Shown: positions 46,020-56,537, numbered from the stretch's first letter. The stretch is 64,000 nt of DNA from Lysinibacillus telephonicus (GCF_003966145.1 NZ_RXNR01000020.1:1-64000), one strand, 5' to 3'. Notes: generated by a model not told the origin, from the letters alone. Program-made: numbers and translations.

Positions 46020-47477
46020 TTATTTTTTTTCTTTATTATAAGAATCCCAAAAATCAGCATTTTTTATTCCTAGTTTTTTAGGTTCAAATATTGGGTCTTT
46101 TCCTTCTTTTACTTGTTGCTCGTAATCTTTCAAGGCAACTAATGCTGGCTTCATCAAGATTAATATGGCGATAATATTAACCCATACCATTAACCCAAGC
46201 CCTAAGTCACCAAATTTCCAAGCCAAGTCTGAAGTACGTACAGCACCATAGAAAGTAGATATAATTAATACAAATTTTAAAATCCAAGTAACAATTCCTT
46301 CCGTATTACCTGAGAAAAGATATGCTACATTTGTCTCAGCAATATAGTAATATGCCATAATTGTTGTGAAAGCAAAGAAGAATAAGGCAATCGCAACAAA
46401 TGCTGAACCAAAGTTATTAAATGCAGGGAATGCGGCATTTACAGCCAATTGGGTAAACTCAGAATACGTAGCACCAGCTACATTTTCCACTATCAATTCA
46501 CCTTCAGCACTGCCAACATTTGTATTATATGTACCCATGAATAAGATCATTAATGCTGTAGCTGAACAAACTAGTAATGTATCAATGTAAATTGAAGCAG
46601 CCTGTACTAAACCTTGCTTAGCAGGATGGGATACTTCAGCTGCTGCTGCAGAGTGAGGACCTGTACCTTGACCTGCTTCGTTTGAGTAGACAGCACGTTT
46701 TACACCCCATGCAATAGCTGCACCAATCATACCGCCAAATGTTGCGTCTGCATTAAAAGCACTTCGAATGATAAGACCTAAAACCTCTGGTACTTGAGAA
46801 ATATTCATAATAATTACAATAGCTGCTAATAAAATATAAGCGACTGCCATAAATGGAACGATAATTTGCGCTGCATTTGCAATACGTTTTACTCCACCTA
46901 AAATTATAAATGCTAGGATTGCGATAACTATAACACCTGTAATCCACGGTTCAATATTAAATGCATTGTTAACTGCACTTGAAATAGCATTTGATTGTAC
47001 ACCAGGCATTAGAATTGCAACCGCTAAAATCGCTGAAATTGCAAATACTACACCAAACCAACGTTGACCAGTACCTTTTTCAATATAAAAAGCTGGCCCC
47101 CCACGATATACACCGTTCTTCTTTTCCTTATAGATTTGAGCTAAAGTTGATTCAATATAAGCTGTTGAAGCACCGATAAAAGCTGTTATCCACATCCAGA
47201 ACACTGCACCTGGACCTCCAAAGGCAATCGCAGTCGCTGTTCCGACAATGTTACCAGTACCAACACGCCCCGATAATGCCATGGACATCGCTTGGAAAGA
47301 AGATACACCCGCTTCTGATTTTTCTCCAGTAAACATTAGAACAATCATATCTTTAATTCTTCTAACCTGTACAAACTTTGTTAGGATTGAAAACAATAGA
47401 CCTACCACTAAAATCCCATAAATCATTACTGGACCCCAAAGCAAATCATTTAACCACGTGACAATGCTATCAATCAT
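46020..47477 (-). CDS. AGCS-family sodium:alanine/glycine symporter
   Basis: 485 aa, about 11 membrane helices. Family signatures: GRVGTGNIVGTATAIAFGGPG (about 69-89) with the substrate/Na+ site, and NEAGQGTGPHSAAAAEV (about 269-285). Imports alanine or glycine with Na+. B. subtilis AlsT/YrbD are paralogues and I cannot choose between them. AAGGGG ribosome site. Confidence 0.9.
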   Translation of the reverse strand: MIDSIVTWLNDLLWGPVMIYGILVVGLLFSILTKFVQVRRIKDMIVLMFTGEKSEAGVSSFQAMSMALSGRVGTGNIVGTATAIAFGGPGAVFWMWITAFIGASTAYIESTLAQIYKEKKNGVYRGGPAFYIEKGTGQRWFGVVFAISAILAVAILMPGVQSNAISSAVNNAFNIEPWITGVIVIAILAFIILGGVKRIANAAQIIVPFMAVAYILLAAIVIIMNISQVPEVLGLIIRSAFNADATFGGMIGAAIAWGVKRAVYSNEAGQGTGPHSAAAAEVSHPAKQGLVQAASIYIDTLLVCSATALMILFMGTYNTNVGSAEGELIVENVAGATYSEFTQLAVNAAFPAFNNFGSAFVAIALFFFAFTTIMAYYYIAETNVAYLFSGNTEGIVTWILKFVLIISTFYGAVRTSDLAWKFGDLGLGLMVWVNIIAILILMKPALVALKDYEQQVKEGKDPIFEPKKLGIKNADFWDSYNKEKK

Positions 47478-47682
47478 AAATCTACCCCTTGTCTTGTATT
47501 ATTTTTGGAAAATCTCTAACTATCGGAATATTTTTTATATTACATAAATTACTAGTCCCGTTCAAGCTAAATTTTGTTTTTATGTATAAAATTAGAATAG
47601 GTGCTTTTATTATCGAAATCTTCCGAATATTACAATACCTATTCTCCCGTGATCAATATTATTACTTATGAACTAAAAAAAT

Positions 47683-47714
47683 AAAACTATCCAAATATAA
47701 TTTAGGATAGTTTT
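47683..47714. terminator. Terminator after the YtpA-like gene
   Basis: 10-bp perfect stem (47683-47692 with 47705-47714), A-run on the left giving T-rich sequence on the minus strand, 13 nt past the stop. Confidence 0.75.
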
Positions 47715-47727
47715 ATTAATCAAAATA

Positions 47728-48531
47728 TCAATTTACTATATAACCAAGAGATCGAATGACATTATTTATAAAATCTCTTTTATAGATAAATACTTCTTCA
47801 CGTTCATTATCATGAAATAAATTATGGTGGCTATTTGTCCATTCTTTATATTGCATTTCAGATGTCCCTTGATTCATAAGCCATTTTTTTGCAGCTAACG
47901 GATCTGTTATTTTATCCTGTTTTGCTGTCATTAATAAAATTGGAAGTGTTAAATGGCTCTCCTGTTCTGCTGTAATATTTTTTGTTAATTGCTGAACATC
48001 TTTATACCATCTAACTGTTACATTAGAATGATATGGGATGCTATCGTTGATTTCGTTATAGCCTTCCATATTTCCCGTTAACATTTTTTTATCGAATTCT
48101 AGTGAGATTTTTTTACTTGAAGCTATTGTCCCTAAGCTAGTAATTGCATTCGTAAGTAAATTCGTATTCTTTTTTAAGTGTAGCCAAGGAGATGTTAATA
48201 TTAACCCCGCACACTCTATTGACTTTTTCTTTAAAAATTCAATTGCTAGTGTTCCTCCAAGCCCCTGACCGATAACAAATACAGGCAGCTCATATGCCAC
48301 TGCATTTTGCATTAAATGTTTAATATATACTAAATATTTGTTTATTGATTCATCATGTACTCTCGAATATTTCGAATCCTCCCCATGCCCAGGCAAATCT
48401 CCCATAACTACGTGATGGCCTTCCACCCGTAATTTTTCAATTAGCCAAGCATACCAACGATGATGTTCAAATGCACTATGTATAATAACAACGACAGCTT
48501 TTGCTTGTCCTTCTGCTTCCCATTTCCACAT
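47728..48531 (-). CDS. ytpA: YtpA-like alpha/beta hydrolase lacking the nucleophile serine
   Basis: 267 aa. It aligns along its length with B. subtilis YtpA, a lysophospholipase-type hydrolase linked to bacilysocin synthesis (MWxW start, VVMGDLPGHG, VRWYKDVQ). The nucleophile elbow normally G-H-S-M-G-G reads G-Q-G-L-G-G (88-93), so residue 90 is glycine rather than serine, and the oxyanion HG near residue 18 is HS. The acid Asp (about 206) and His (about 236) remain. Otherwise full length and intact, so it is probably a catalytically dead or repurposed homologue. Confidence 0.8.
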   Translation of the reverse strand: MWKWEAEGQAKAVVVIIHSAFEHHRWYAWLIEKLRVEGHHVVMGDLPGHGEDSKYSRVHDESINKYLVYIKHLMQNAVAYELPVFVIGQGLGGTLAIEFLKKKSIECAGLILTSPWLHLKKNTNLLTNAITSLGTIASSKKISLEFDKKMLTGNMEGYNEINDSIPYHSNVTVRWYKDVQQLTKNITAEQESHLTLPILLMTAKQDKITDPLAAKKWLMNQGTSEMQYKEWTNSHHNLFHDNEREEVFIYKRDFINNVIRSLGYIVN

Positions 48532-48648
48532 AATTTACCCTCCTACCTGACACTTGAAAAATGGGCATTAATACCACTTTAATTTTCATTTATTAAACTT
48601 ATTTGATACGATATTTATATATAATACTTAGAAATGAGGAGATTTTCG

Positions 48649-49161
48649 ATGATTTACCCTTTTAAAAATAAAAATCCTAAAATAGACCCATCTGTTTTTA
48701 TAGCGGATAATGCCGTAATCACTGGTGATGTCATAATAGGGGAAGAAAGTACAATTTGGTTCAATACTGTCATTCGAGGGGATGTAGCACCTACAATAAT
48801 CGGAAAACGTTGCAGCATTCAAGATTTAAGTTGTTTACATCAAAGTCCAAATAACTCTTTAATTATAGAAGATGAAGTAACTGTTGGCCACCAGGTCACT
48901 TTACATGGTTGCGTTATTAGAAAGCGAGCTTTAATAGGTATGGGCTCTATTATTTTAGATGGGGCGGAAATTGGTGAAGGTGCGTTTATCGGTGCTGGAA
49001 GCTTAGTCCCTCCTGGCAAAAAAATTCCCCCTAATTCTTTGGCGATTGGGCGACCTGCAAAAGTAGTTCGTGAAATTACGAGCGAGGATCGTGAAGATAT
49101 GGATCGAATCATTCGTGAATATGTGGAAAAAGGTCAATATTATAAATCACTTCAAAAATAA
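48649..49161 (+). CDS. ytoA: Gamma-carbonic-anhydrase-like hexapeptide protein YtoA
   Basis: 170 aa left-handed beta-helix protein. Repeated hexapeptide turns (for example [19 protein letters not shown]) and metal-ligand candidates in CLHQSP and VGHQVTLHG (histidines near 64, 81 and 86). Same length as B. subtilis YtoA. Members bind zinc or iron and some have carbonic anhydrase activity; activity here is unproven. ATG 48649 has AGGAG 8 nt upstream. Confidence 0.88.
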   Translation: MIYPFKNKNPKIDPSVFIADNAVITGDVIIGEESTIWFNTVIRGDVAPTIIGKRCSIQDLSCLHQSPNNSLIIEDEVTVGHQVTLHGCVIRKRALIGMGSIILDGAEIGEGAFIGAGSLVPPGKKIPPNSLAIGRPAKVVREITSEDREDMDRIIREYVEKGQYYKSLQK

Positions 49162-49173
49162 CCATATTAAGAA

Positions 49174-49322
49174 AAGCGGCAGCGACCTGATTAGCCCCGA
49201 CAGCGCTGGCTGGCAAAAATGCTATTAGTTGATTTTCGGCACTTGCACATCTATATGCGGCGGTGGACCCGAATCGAAAGCGTCCTTCCAGCATTCGACC
49301 AAAGCGGTGGGCGCTGGAACCA
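49174..49322. repeat. GC-rich extragenic element
   Basis: About 150 nt with visibly higher GC than anything nearby, between ytoA and metK. It begins AAGCGGCAGCG, includes AGCCCCGACAGCGCTGG and ends AAGCGGTGGGCGCTGGAAC; CAGCGCTG is an internal palindrome and GCGCTGG occurs near both ends. From memory, similar CCCCGACAAGCGCTGG-type blocks recur between genes in many Bacillaceae genomes. No coding frame. Interpreted as a dispersed, structured intergenic repeat. Confidence 0.6.
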
Positions 49323-49362
49323 AACACTGCTTCATATTTTATACTTTATATTAATATAGAAG

Positions 49363-49398
49363 AAAAAAATGCAGGTAAAATTAATTTTCTACCTGCAT
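49363..49398 (-). terminator. Terminator of metK
   Basis: 9-bp perfect stem (49370-49378 region with 49390-49398), followed on the minus strand by seven Ts, about 77 nt past the metK stop. Confidence 0.75.
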
Positions 49399-49474
49399 CT
49401 TCATTTATTTCAATTTCCCTACAAAAAGTTGGTAGTTTATCAATAGAACAAAGCCTAAGAATTCTAGAAAAAAA

Positions 49475-50671
49475 CTATAGCCCTGCTCTTTCTCTTAACT
49501 TTTCAGCAATATCTGTATTTTCCCATGGTACATCTAAATCTGTTCGGCCAAAATGTCCATAAGCTGCTGTTTGTCTGTAAATTGGTCGGCGTAAATCAAG
49601 CATTTTAATAATGCCTGCTGGACGCAAGTCGAATAGTTCACTTACCCATTCAACTAATTTACTTTCTGCAACTTTACCTGTTCCGAATGTATCGATTGAA
49701 ATAGACACTGGGCGAGCGACACCAATAGCATAAGCTAGTTGGACCTCAGCACGTTCAGCAAGACCAGCAGCAACGATATTTTTAGCAACGTATCTAGCTG
49801 CGTATGCGGCAGAACGGTCCACTTTTGTTGGATCCTTGCCTGAGAATGCACCACCACCATGGCGTGCATAACCACCATAAGTATCTACAATAATTTTTCG
49901 TCCCGTAAGACCTGCATCTCCTTTAGGCCCTCCGATTACAAAGCGACCTGTTGGATTAATGAAAAACTTAGTTTTTTCATCTATTAACTCAGAAGGTACA
50001 ACTTCGCGAATAACTTTTTCCTTTAAATCTTCTTGAATTTGCTCTAATGATACATCTTCGTCATGTTGTGTGGAAATAACAATTGTATCAATACGTTTTG
50101 GATGGTTGTCCTCATCATATTCAACTGTTACTTGTGTTTTGCCATCTGGACGTAAATATGCAATTTCTTTAGATTTACGAACTTCCGTTAATCTTTTTGA
50201 TAATTTATGAGCAAGGCTGATTGGTAAAGGCATTAATTCAGGAGTTTCGTTACAAGCATACCCAAACATTAATCCTTGGTCTCCTGCACCAATAGCTTCA
50301 ATGTCCTCATCTGACATTGATCCTTCACGTGCCTCTAATGCTTGGTCAACTCCCTGGGCTATGTCAGGTGACTGTTCCCCAATCGCCGTAAGAACAGCTA
50401 AATTTTCAGCATCGAAGCCATATTTTCCACGAGTATAGCCGATGTCAGCCACAGTATTTCTAACAACGCTTTGAATATCAACGTATGTAGAAGTTGTTAT
50501 TTCACCCGCAACAAGCACTAATCCAGTTGTAACTGTTGTTTCGCATGCTACACGTGCATTTGGATCTTCTGTTAAAATTGCATCTAAGATTGCATCGGAA
50601 ATTTGGTCACAAATTTTATCCGGATGCCCTTCTGTTACACTTTCTGATGTAAACAGTCGACGGTTTGTCAT
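49475..50671 (-). CDS. metK: S-adenosylmethionine synthetase
   Basis: 398 aa, family length. Makes SAM from methionine and ATP. Signatures: [18 protein letters not shown] (about 8-25), [12 protein letters not shown] (about 117-128) and [16 protein letters not shown] (about 266-281). Divergent from pckA as in B. subtilis, and preceded by a SAM-I riboswitch for feedback control. Confidence 0.97.
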   Translation of the reverse strand: MTNRRLFTSESVTEGHPDKICDQISDAILDAILTEDPNARVACETTVTTGLVLVAGEITTSTYVDIQSVVRNTVADIGYTRGKYGFDAENLAVLTAIGEQSPDIAQGVDQALEAREGSMSDEDIEAIGAGDQGLMFGYACNETPELMPLPISLAHKLSKRLTEVRKSKEIAYLRPDGKTQVTVEYDEDNHPKRIDTIVISTQHDEDVSLEQIQEDLKEKVIREVVPSELIDEKTKFFINPTGRFVIGGPKGDAGLTGRKIIVDTYGGYARHGGGAFSGKDPTKVDRSAAYAARYVAKNIVAAGLAERAEVQLAYAIGVARPVSISIDTFGTGKVAESKLVEWVSELFDLRPAGIIKMLDLRRPIYRQTAAYGHFGRTDLDVPWENTDIAEKLRERAGL

Positions 50672-50851
50672 TTGGTTTCCTCCTAATTATCTTAACGAGA
50701 CAGTTTCTCGATTTTGATACGGTACTCATTACCCATGTTAAGTCCGCTTATCAATAGGACTCCAAGCCGTTGCTGCTTTTTAACACGAGGATTTAGAAAG
50801 GCACATAAAAATAGGTAGAATTACTATCAATTTTCATTGTGTTCTATATTG

Positions 50852-51031
50852 AAAAAAAAAATTCCTCACTCACGTTTATTTACATGAGTAAAAGGAATTG
50901 TCGTTTCATTACCTTTCACTCTTATCGTTCAAGGGTATGTCCCTTGCATCAGGTTGGCACCATCGCATTATAAAATGCAGGTTGCCGGGCTTCATAGGGC
51001 CTTGACCCTCCACCAGCTCGGGATAAGAGTA
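50852..51031 (-). ncRNA. SAM-I riboswitch (S-box) upstream of metK
   Basis: Minus strand: P1 5' side CUCUUAUCC (about 51022-51030), GGUGGAGGG and CCCGGCAACC core, GGUGCCAA, then P1 3' side GAUAAGAG (about 50919-50927). It is followed by a terminator (AATTCC arms within 50861-50899) ending in nine Ts. SAM binding should favour termination before metK. About 180 nt lie between terminator and metK start. Confidence 0.95.
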
Positions 51032-51227
51032 TCCGTTCATCTCAACATGTTACGTAATGTAAGAGCTGTTGTCAAACCTTTTTTCTCTATTTCTTAAAAT
51101 GTTTAAAAATTAAAAAATAATTTATTCATTAGTATAGATTATTTAATTCAATGTGTTATACTATTTTTGATATATAAACAACCTCCCGTCAGAGTGGGAA
51201 TACTTAAAAAAGGATGGTATTTAATCG

Positions 51228-52814
51228 ATGAATTCAGTAGAAATTGCAAACGAACTGAAGGAATTATTAAACGGTGGTAATGTTAAAGTTCAACTTTCAG
51301 TACCACAATTAGTGGAAAAATCTACTTCCCGCGGAGAAGCTATTTTAACTGTTGATGGTGCTATCGTTGCTGAAACAGGTAAATATACAGGCCGTTCTCC
51401 TAAAGATAAATATATTGTAACTGAAGAGAGCACAAAAGACAAAATCGACTGGGGTAATGTAAACCGCCCGATTTCTGCTGAAGTGTTTGATAACCTTTAT
51501 GTAAAAGTTGTAAACTATCTAAAAGAAAAAGATGAACTTTATGTATTTAAAGGCTTTGCCGGCGCAGATAAAGATTCACAGCTTTCTATTCAAGTTGTGA
51601 ACGAATATGCTTGGCACAATCTATTCTGTCATCAATTATTCATCCGTCCAACTGAAGAAGAATTAGCTTCTCATGTTGCAGAATTTACTATCGTATCAGC
51701 ACCAAACTTTAAAGCAGATCCTGCAATCGATGGCACAGCTTCTGAAACATTCATTATTGTATCATTAGAAAAGAAAATCATTTTAATCGGTGGAACTGAA
51801 TATGCTGGTGAAATGAAAAAATCTATCTTCGGTATTATGAACTACTTACTGCCGGAAAACGGAATTTTCCCTATGCATTGCTCTGCAAACGTAGGTGAAG
51901 CTGGAGATGTAGCTTTATTCTTCGGTTTATCTGGTACTGGTAAAACAACCCTATCTGCTGACGCGAATCGTAAATTAATTGGTGATGATGAGCATGGTTG
52001 GTCTGATAGCGGTGTGTTCAATATTGAAGGTGGCTGCTATGCAAAAACAGTTAATCTATCACGTGAAAAAGAACCAGAAATTTATAATGCAATTCGTTTC
52101 GGAACAGTGTTAGAAAATGTTGTTGTAGACCCAGAATCTCGCATTCCTAATTATGATGATATTTCATTAACTGAAAATACGCGTGCAGCATATCCAATTC
52201 ACTATATTGATAACATTGTTACGTCTTCTGTTGCAGGTCACCCAAAAACAATCGTATTTTTAACTGCTGATGCTTTTGGTGTGCTACCTCCAATCAGCAA
52301 ATTAACAAAAGAACAAGCAATGTACCACTTCTTAAACGGTTTCACTTCAAAATTAGCAGGTACAGAGCGTGGAGTTACATCACCTGAACCAGTATTCTCT
52401 ACTTGCTTCGGTTCACCATTCTTACCACTTCCAGCAACTCTGTATGCTGAGATGTTAGGGCAAAAAATTGATGAACATGGTTCACAAGTATTCTTAGTAA
52501 ACACTGGTTGGACTGGTGGGGAATATGGTGTTGGCAGTCGTATGAAGCTTTCTTATACTCGTGCAATGGTACGTGCTGCTATCGATGGTAAGTTTAACAA
52601 TGTAGAAACTACTCAAGATGCAATCTTTGGCTTACACATCCCAACGGCAATCGAGGGTGTACCAAGTGAAGTATTAAATCCTCGTGCTGCTTGGTCAGAT
52701 AAAGATGCATACGATCAAAAAGCTCAATACCTAGCAGATTTATTTAAAGAAAACTTTAAAAAATTCGCCAACGTTTCTGAAGATATCCTGAAAAAAGGTG
52801 GACCTTTAGTTTAA
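51228..52814 (+). CDS. pckA: Phosphoenolpyruvate carboxykinase (ATP)
   Basis: 528 aa, standard length. Oxaloacetate to PEP in gluconeogenesis. [10 protein letters not shown] (about 44-53), kinase-1a loop [13 protein letters not shown] (about 235-247), kinase-2 IGDDEHGWS (about 254-262) and the metal-site histidine in [10 protein letters not shown] are present. AAAGGATGG ribosome site. Divergent promoter region shared with metK's riboswitch. In B. subtilis this gene is repressed by CcpN in glucose; I could not identify its operator. Confidence 0.97.
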   Translation: MNSVEIANELKELLNGGNVKVQLSVPQLVEKSTSRGEAILTVDGAIVAETGKYTGRSPKDKYIVTEESTKDKIDWGNVNRPISAEVFDNLYVKVVNYLKEKDELYVFKGFAGADKDSQLSIQVVNEYAWHNLFCHQLFIRPTEEELASHVAEFTIVSAPNFKADPAIDGTASETFIIVSLEKKIILIGGTEYAGEMKKSIFGIMNYLLPENGIFPMHCSANVGEAGDVALFFGLSGTGKTTLSADANRKLIGDDEHGWSDSGVFNIEGGCYAKTVNLSREKEPEIYNAIRFGTVLENVVVDPESRIPNYDDISLTENTRAAYPIHYIDNIVTSSVAGHPKTIVFLTADAFGVLPPISKLTKEQAMYHFLNGFTSKLAGTERGVTSPEPVFSTCFGSPFLPLPATLYAEMLGQKIDEHGSQVFLVNTGWTGGEYGVGSRMKLSYTRAMVRAAIDGKFNNVETTQDAIFGLHIPTAIEGVPSEVLNPRAAWSDKDAYDQKAQYLADLFKENFKKFANVSEDILKKGGPLV

Positions 52815-52899
52815 TTCAAAGTTAGACATATCCTATTTAAGTTTATATCATAGATAACAAAAGAAAATAGCTCCTATTTACTTGAGCTGTTTTCTAGGA

Positions 52900-52939
52900 G
52901 TATAGAAAAGTCAATTTTGACTTTTCTATACTTTTTTTC
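52900..52939 (+). terminator. Terminator of pckA
   Basis: 15-bp perfect stem (52900-52914 with 52919-52933), 4-nt loop, followed by TTTTTT. 86 nt past the pckA stop. Confidence 0.88.
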
Positions 52940-53057
52940 TATAAACATTAATACTGTCTGATAAGCATAGCGGCAAGTACAGTGCAGTATTAAAGCGTTT
53001 GTCAACATCTGGGCAAATTCTCATAATTACATGAGCAATCTGCTTTTTATTTTTATA

Positions 53058-53090
53058 AAAAAAAACGGGCTCAAAATGTGAAGCCCGCTC
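53058..53090 (-). terminator. Terminator of the hydantoinase-like operon
   Basis: 7-bp stem with one mismatch/G:U (ACGGGCT 53066-53072 with AGCCCGC 53083-53089), followed on the minus strand by nine Ts, 39 nt past the permease stop. Confidence 0.8.
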
Positions 53091-53128
53091 CTTAAATGAT
53101 ACAATTTTACAGTGCAACTTATAAAATG

Positions 53129-54457
53129 TTATTCAGTAAACAAATCTGGTGCTACTTTCTTTTTGATTTTCATTGCGACTAAGTATGCAGCCATTGAAGC
53201 TAGTAGAGATTGAATAGCCGGCAGTCCCATTGGATTAATATATTGAGTATAATAGCCAACGATTACCGAAATAACTACTGCTATTGTTGCCATCCAGTTC
53301 CAGCCCGGAATTTCAACCCACTTTTGTTTGCGTATAAAGAAGAAGTCAGAAAATAAAACGCCAGCAATTGCAGGGTATAATAAAGCAGTTAAGTACAGGA
53401 AGTCCTCAAAGTAATCTAGGATTCCTAAAATTGCAATGATGATCGCAATTATTGTACCTATTAAAGTTAAAACTGCACGTCCTTTACTTGAACTAATATT
53501 TAACACATTTGCAAGGGCTAAGCCCATACTGTAATTATTTACAATTTGTGAAGTCCATGTAGCTAACCATAAAATTAAAAAGCCCCAGATAGGAAACCCT
53601 AAATTCATCATTACATTTACTATATCGGCATCACCAACGCCTACAGACATAATCGCCCCAACAATAAACAATGGGAAGCCAACAACCACAATTCCACTAG
53701 GTATTAACAAATTATCTTTCCACGTTGGTTTAGCATAACGAGTATAGTCAGAAGCAATTACCCATTGAGAAACGTTTACACCTATTACAAGGCTAATAGC
53801 AGCTGCAATTGTCATTGTCGGCTCAGGATTCCAATTAGCTATTGTTGACCAACCAATATTTTTTAATGATAAGTAAATCCCACCAATAATTAATATCAAC
53901 CCTGCTGGTACTGCTAAATAGTCTGTCCATTTCATTGAGTTATAGCCAATTATTGAAGGTAAAGCAAACAGTAAACCAGCAATTACAGTTATTAAAACCC
54001 AGCTCCAATATTGTGTTGTATAATCAATGCCAAACATGGCCGAAATTGCGTTCCCTGCAACTGCTGTTTGTAGTGCCCACCAGCCGAGAGATACGACAAA
54101 TATCGTTAACCCTACAATAACGCGTGCTTGAGTAGTGCCGAAGCTTGTTTTCGCTATAACAGATGAAGATCTACCCGTTTTCGCACCAATATAACCCGCA
54201 ACAGTATTGCCAACCCATTGAAAAACAAAAAGCGCTATTATTAAAATTAAAAGGATTTTTGATAAACCAAAGCTCGCTGCTAATGAAGCACCGACCATTA
54301 ATACTGGAATTGTAAATTCTAATCCTCCAAAAATCATCGCTGGTGTAAGCCAATGTTGTCGATCTTTTAGCGGAATTTCAGTCAGAGCAGGATCATTACT
54401 TAGAAATTTTATTTCCTCTTCTTGTCCTAAACGTGTAGAATCTTCAACTTTATTCAA
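53129..54457 (-). CDS. NCS1-family nucleobase/hydantoin permease
   Basis: 442 aa, about 12 membrane helices, CodB/Mhp1-type (NCS1). Characteristic helix-1 region FGGLEFTIPVLMVGAS (about 44-59) and GRSSSVIAKTSFG. The family imports cytosine, allantoin, hydantoins or related ring compounds. I prefer the TTG start at 54457 because GGAGG lies 8 nt upstream; the ATG at 54472 contains that ribosome site. Last gene of the hydantoinase-like operon, so it likely brings in the substrate. Confidence 0.88.
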   Translation of the reverse strand: MNKVEDSTRLGQEEEIKFLSNDPALTEIPLKDRQHWLTPAMIFGGLEFTIPVLMVGASLAASFGLSKILLILIIALFVFQWVGNTVAGYIGAKTGRSSSVIAKTSFGTTQARVIVGLTIFVVSLGWWALQTAVAGNAISAMFGIDYTTQYWSWVLITVIAGLLFALPSIIGYNSMKWTDYLAVPAGLILIIGGIYLSLKNIGWSTIANWNPEPTMTIAAAISLVIGVNVSQWVIASDYTRYAKPTWKDNLLIPSGIVVVGFPLFIVGAIMSVGVGDADIVNVMMNLGFPIWGFLILWLATWTSQIVNNYSMGLALANVLNISSSKGRAVLTLIGTIIAIIIAILGILDYFEDFLYLTALLYPAIAGVLFSDFFFIRKQKWVEIPGWNWMATIAVVISVIVGYYTQYINPMGLPAIQSLLASMAAYLVAMKIKKKVAPDLFTE

Positions 54458-54476
54458 TAAAAATTCCTCCATTCAT

Positions 54477-54788
54477 TTATTTTACAAGGGCATAGACTAA
54501 TTGAACCGGTTCATTGCCTTCGTTTACACACCAATGTTGTTCGCCAGCTGGAATTATTGACGCTTCCCCAGCTTTGATAGAATAAGGGACCCCCCCTGAT
54601 TCACCACTAAGAGTTCCTTTCATAATATAAGAAAATTCGTTTTCCTCATGGCTCGTTAAACCTTCATTTGGCAGTCTTTCACCTGGTTGAATCGTTGCAA
54701 TGCCAAATCGTACACAAGTATTTTCAAAGCTTTTGTTAAATAAATCTTCTACAGTTCCAGATATTTCAATATTTTTCTGAATTTCCAT
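54477..54788 (-). CDS. Small single-domain cupin
   Basis: 103 aa beta-barrel. Conserved cupin blocks: EENEFSYIMKGTLSGE (about 47-62) and EASIIPAGEQHWC (about 74-86). Of the usual metal ligands, an H before EEN, a glutamate and the late His are visible, so metal binding is possible. Lies between hyuB and the permease; may be a small isomerase or cyclic-amide-processing accessory. Function inferred only from location. Confidence 0.8.
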   Translation of the reverse strand: MEIQKNIEISGTVEDLFNKSFENTCVRFGIATIQPGERLPNEGLTSHEENEFSYIMKGTLSGESGGVPYSIKAGEASIIPAGEQHWCVNEGNEPVQLVYALVK

Positions 54789-54806
54789 TATTAATAACCT
54801 CTTTTT

Positions 54807-56537
54807 CTATATTTCTATTTTTCTAAAGCTATAAGTTTCCGAATCAATTTCTACACCAAAATATTTTCGTGCTTCTTCGATTGTAAAATAGCCATTTTTT
54901 ACGTCCTGTGCAACCTTTTCTGGCGGTCTTAAATTTGGGTCTCCATAACCTCCACCTGCTCCAGTCATTAGTTGTACAACATCACCCTTCATGAGCTTAT
55001 ATCTTGGGTAAACTCCAAATGGTCCATCTTCAGTACCATCTGATTTTTTAATAATAAATTGATTTGGAGATCCTTGATGCCCTCCATTTACACCCCAAGG
55101 TAAAAACTTATTGCGTCCAAAAGTAACTGTAACGAGTTGATTATCAGTCATTGCACGATAGGAGCGAATAACACCTTTACCGCCAACATATTGACCAACA
55201 CCAGAGCCGTCTCCATCGATTCGCAAACTATATTCATCAATCATAACCCCGTATCGAGTTTCTGCTACTTCTATAGGAACGTTGTAAGTTTCACCGTCTG
55301 AGAAACAAAACTGTCCTGATGCACCATCCATATTATTTGATGCTCCCCACCCACCGACAGAAGGCTCTACTATTAAGAAAGATTCCCCATCTTCATGGTG
55401 AGTTCCTGATAAGGTAACCGCACATACGGATAAAAATTGGCCAGCTGATAATCGATTTGGGATATGTGGAGCAAGTGCTTGCCAAATTAAATCTAAGCTG
55501 CCTAATAGTGTTTCAAAATAATTTGATACTGGCACCGGTCTTTCAGCAGACATAATCGATTTTTCATCTACAATAATTTTTAATGGTCTAAATACTCCAT
55601 CATTCACGTCAATATCTGGGTTTGTAATTGCCAAGAAAATTGCTCGAACAGCAGAGGCTAACCCTGTAAACGAACAGTTCATAGGACCAGGTACTTGAGG
55701 TGAGCTGCCTCTAAAATCACAAATAAACTCTTCATCTGTAATAGTAACTTTCACTTTTATCGGGAATGGGCCATTACCTATGCCATCTGTATCAATAAAG
55801 TCTTCTGCATAAAAATCACCCTTTGGCAATTTAGTAAGTTCTGCTCTAGAAATTTTTTCTCCGTGATTTAAGTGATACGTAATCGCAGATTGAATAACTT
55901 CAGACGAATATTTTTCACATAACTCCTTGACGCGCTTTTCTCCTGTTTTAAGCGCCGCTACTTGCGCATACATATCTCCTAATGATAAGTCCGGGAAGCG
56001 TACATTGGCTGAAATGATTTCCACTAATGCCTCATTTACAACTCCCTCGTTAAACAATTTGATGCACGGGAATTGCAGCCCCTCCTGGAAGATATCTACT
56101 GCATCATTTGTAAACGAACCTGGGTCTTTTCCTCCAACTTCTGTCCAGTGAGCTTTATTCGCTGCAAAAGCAATTAATTTATTATCATGGAAAATTGGCA
56201 TTACTAGACCGACATCAGATAAATGGGAGCCTCCACCTTGGTAAGGATCATTAATGATAATAACGTCTCCTTCTTTTAAGTTATCTCCCGGATATTTTGC
56301 TAATGTCTCTTTTACCATAAACGACAACATCCCGATAAATCCTGTCACTCCATTGCCTTGTGTCAGGAGATTTCCCTCTGCATCAGTTAAACCACTTGCA
56401 TAATCTAGCACTTCATAAATTATTGGACTCATTGAAGTTCTTGCTAAAGCAATGAACATTTCATCGCCTGCTGCAAGTAAAGAATCTTTAACGATTTCTA
56501 AAGTAAATGGATCAAGCTTCACTGCATTTGCTGTCAT
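54807..56537 (-). CDS. hyuB: Hydantoinase B / oxoprolinase-family subunit
   Basis: 576 aa, HyuB/OplB family. Recognisable blocks: DPFTLEIVKDSLLAAGDEMF (N-terminus), NDPYQGGGSHLSDVGLVMPIF (about 96-116), and GAGGGYGDPNLRPPEKVAQDV near the C-terminus. With HyuA it forms an ATP-dependent amide hydrolase for N-methylhydantoin, hydantoins or 5-oxoproline. Its ATG follows the hyuA stop with no gap (TAAATG), so it is coupled. No acetone carboxylase gamma gene is present, which argues against acetone carboxylase. Confidence 0.88.
   Translation of the reverse strand: MTANAVKLDPFTLEIVKDSLLAAGDEMFIALARTSMSPIIYEVLDYASGLTDAEGNLLTQGNGVTGFIGMLSFMVKETLAKYPGDNLKEGDVIIINDPYQGGGSHLSDVGLVMPIFHDNKLIAFAANKAHWTEVGGKDPGSFTNDAVDIFQEGLQFPCIKLFNEGVVNEALVEIISANVRFPDLSLGDMYAQVAALKTGEKRVKELCEKYSSEVIQSAITYHLNHGEKISRAELTKLPKGDFYAEDFIDTDGIGNGPFPIKVKVTITDEEFICDFRGSSPQVPGPMNCSFTGLASAVRAIFLAITNPDIDVNDGVFRPLKIIVDEKSIMSAERPVPVSNYFETLLGSLDLIWQALAPHIPNRLSAGQFLSVCAVTLSGTHHEDGESFLIVEPSVGGWGASNNMDGASGQFCFSDGETYNVPIEVAETRYGVMIDEYSLRIDGDGSGVGQYVGGKGVIRSYRAMTDNQLVTVTFGRNKFLPWGVNGGHQGSPNQFIIKKSDGTEDGPFGVYPRYKLMKGDVVQLMTGAGGGYGDPNLRPPEKVAQDVKNGYFTIEEARKYFGVEIDSETYSFRKIEI

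Larger units (their letters stand above)
52815..53128. other. Intergenic region pckA / NCS1 permease
   Basis: 314 nt between convergent genes. It holds the pckA terminator and the operon's own terminator described separately. A 63-codon minus-strand frame here runs through the second terminator and has no ribosome site, so no gene is called. Confidence 0.6.

Noticed and set aside
52926-53117. 63-codon minus-strand frame after the NCS1 permease
   Set aside because: It contains the operon terminator and part of the pckA terminator; composition is not coding-like.
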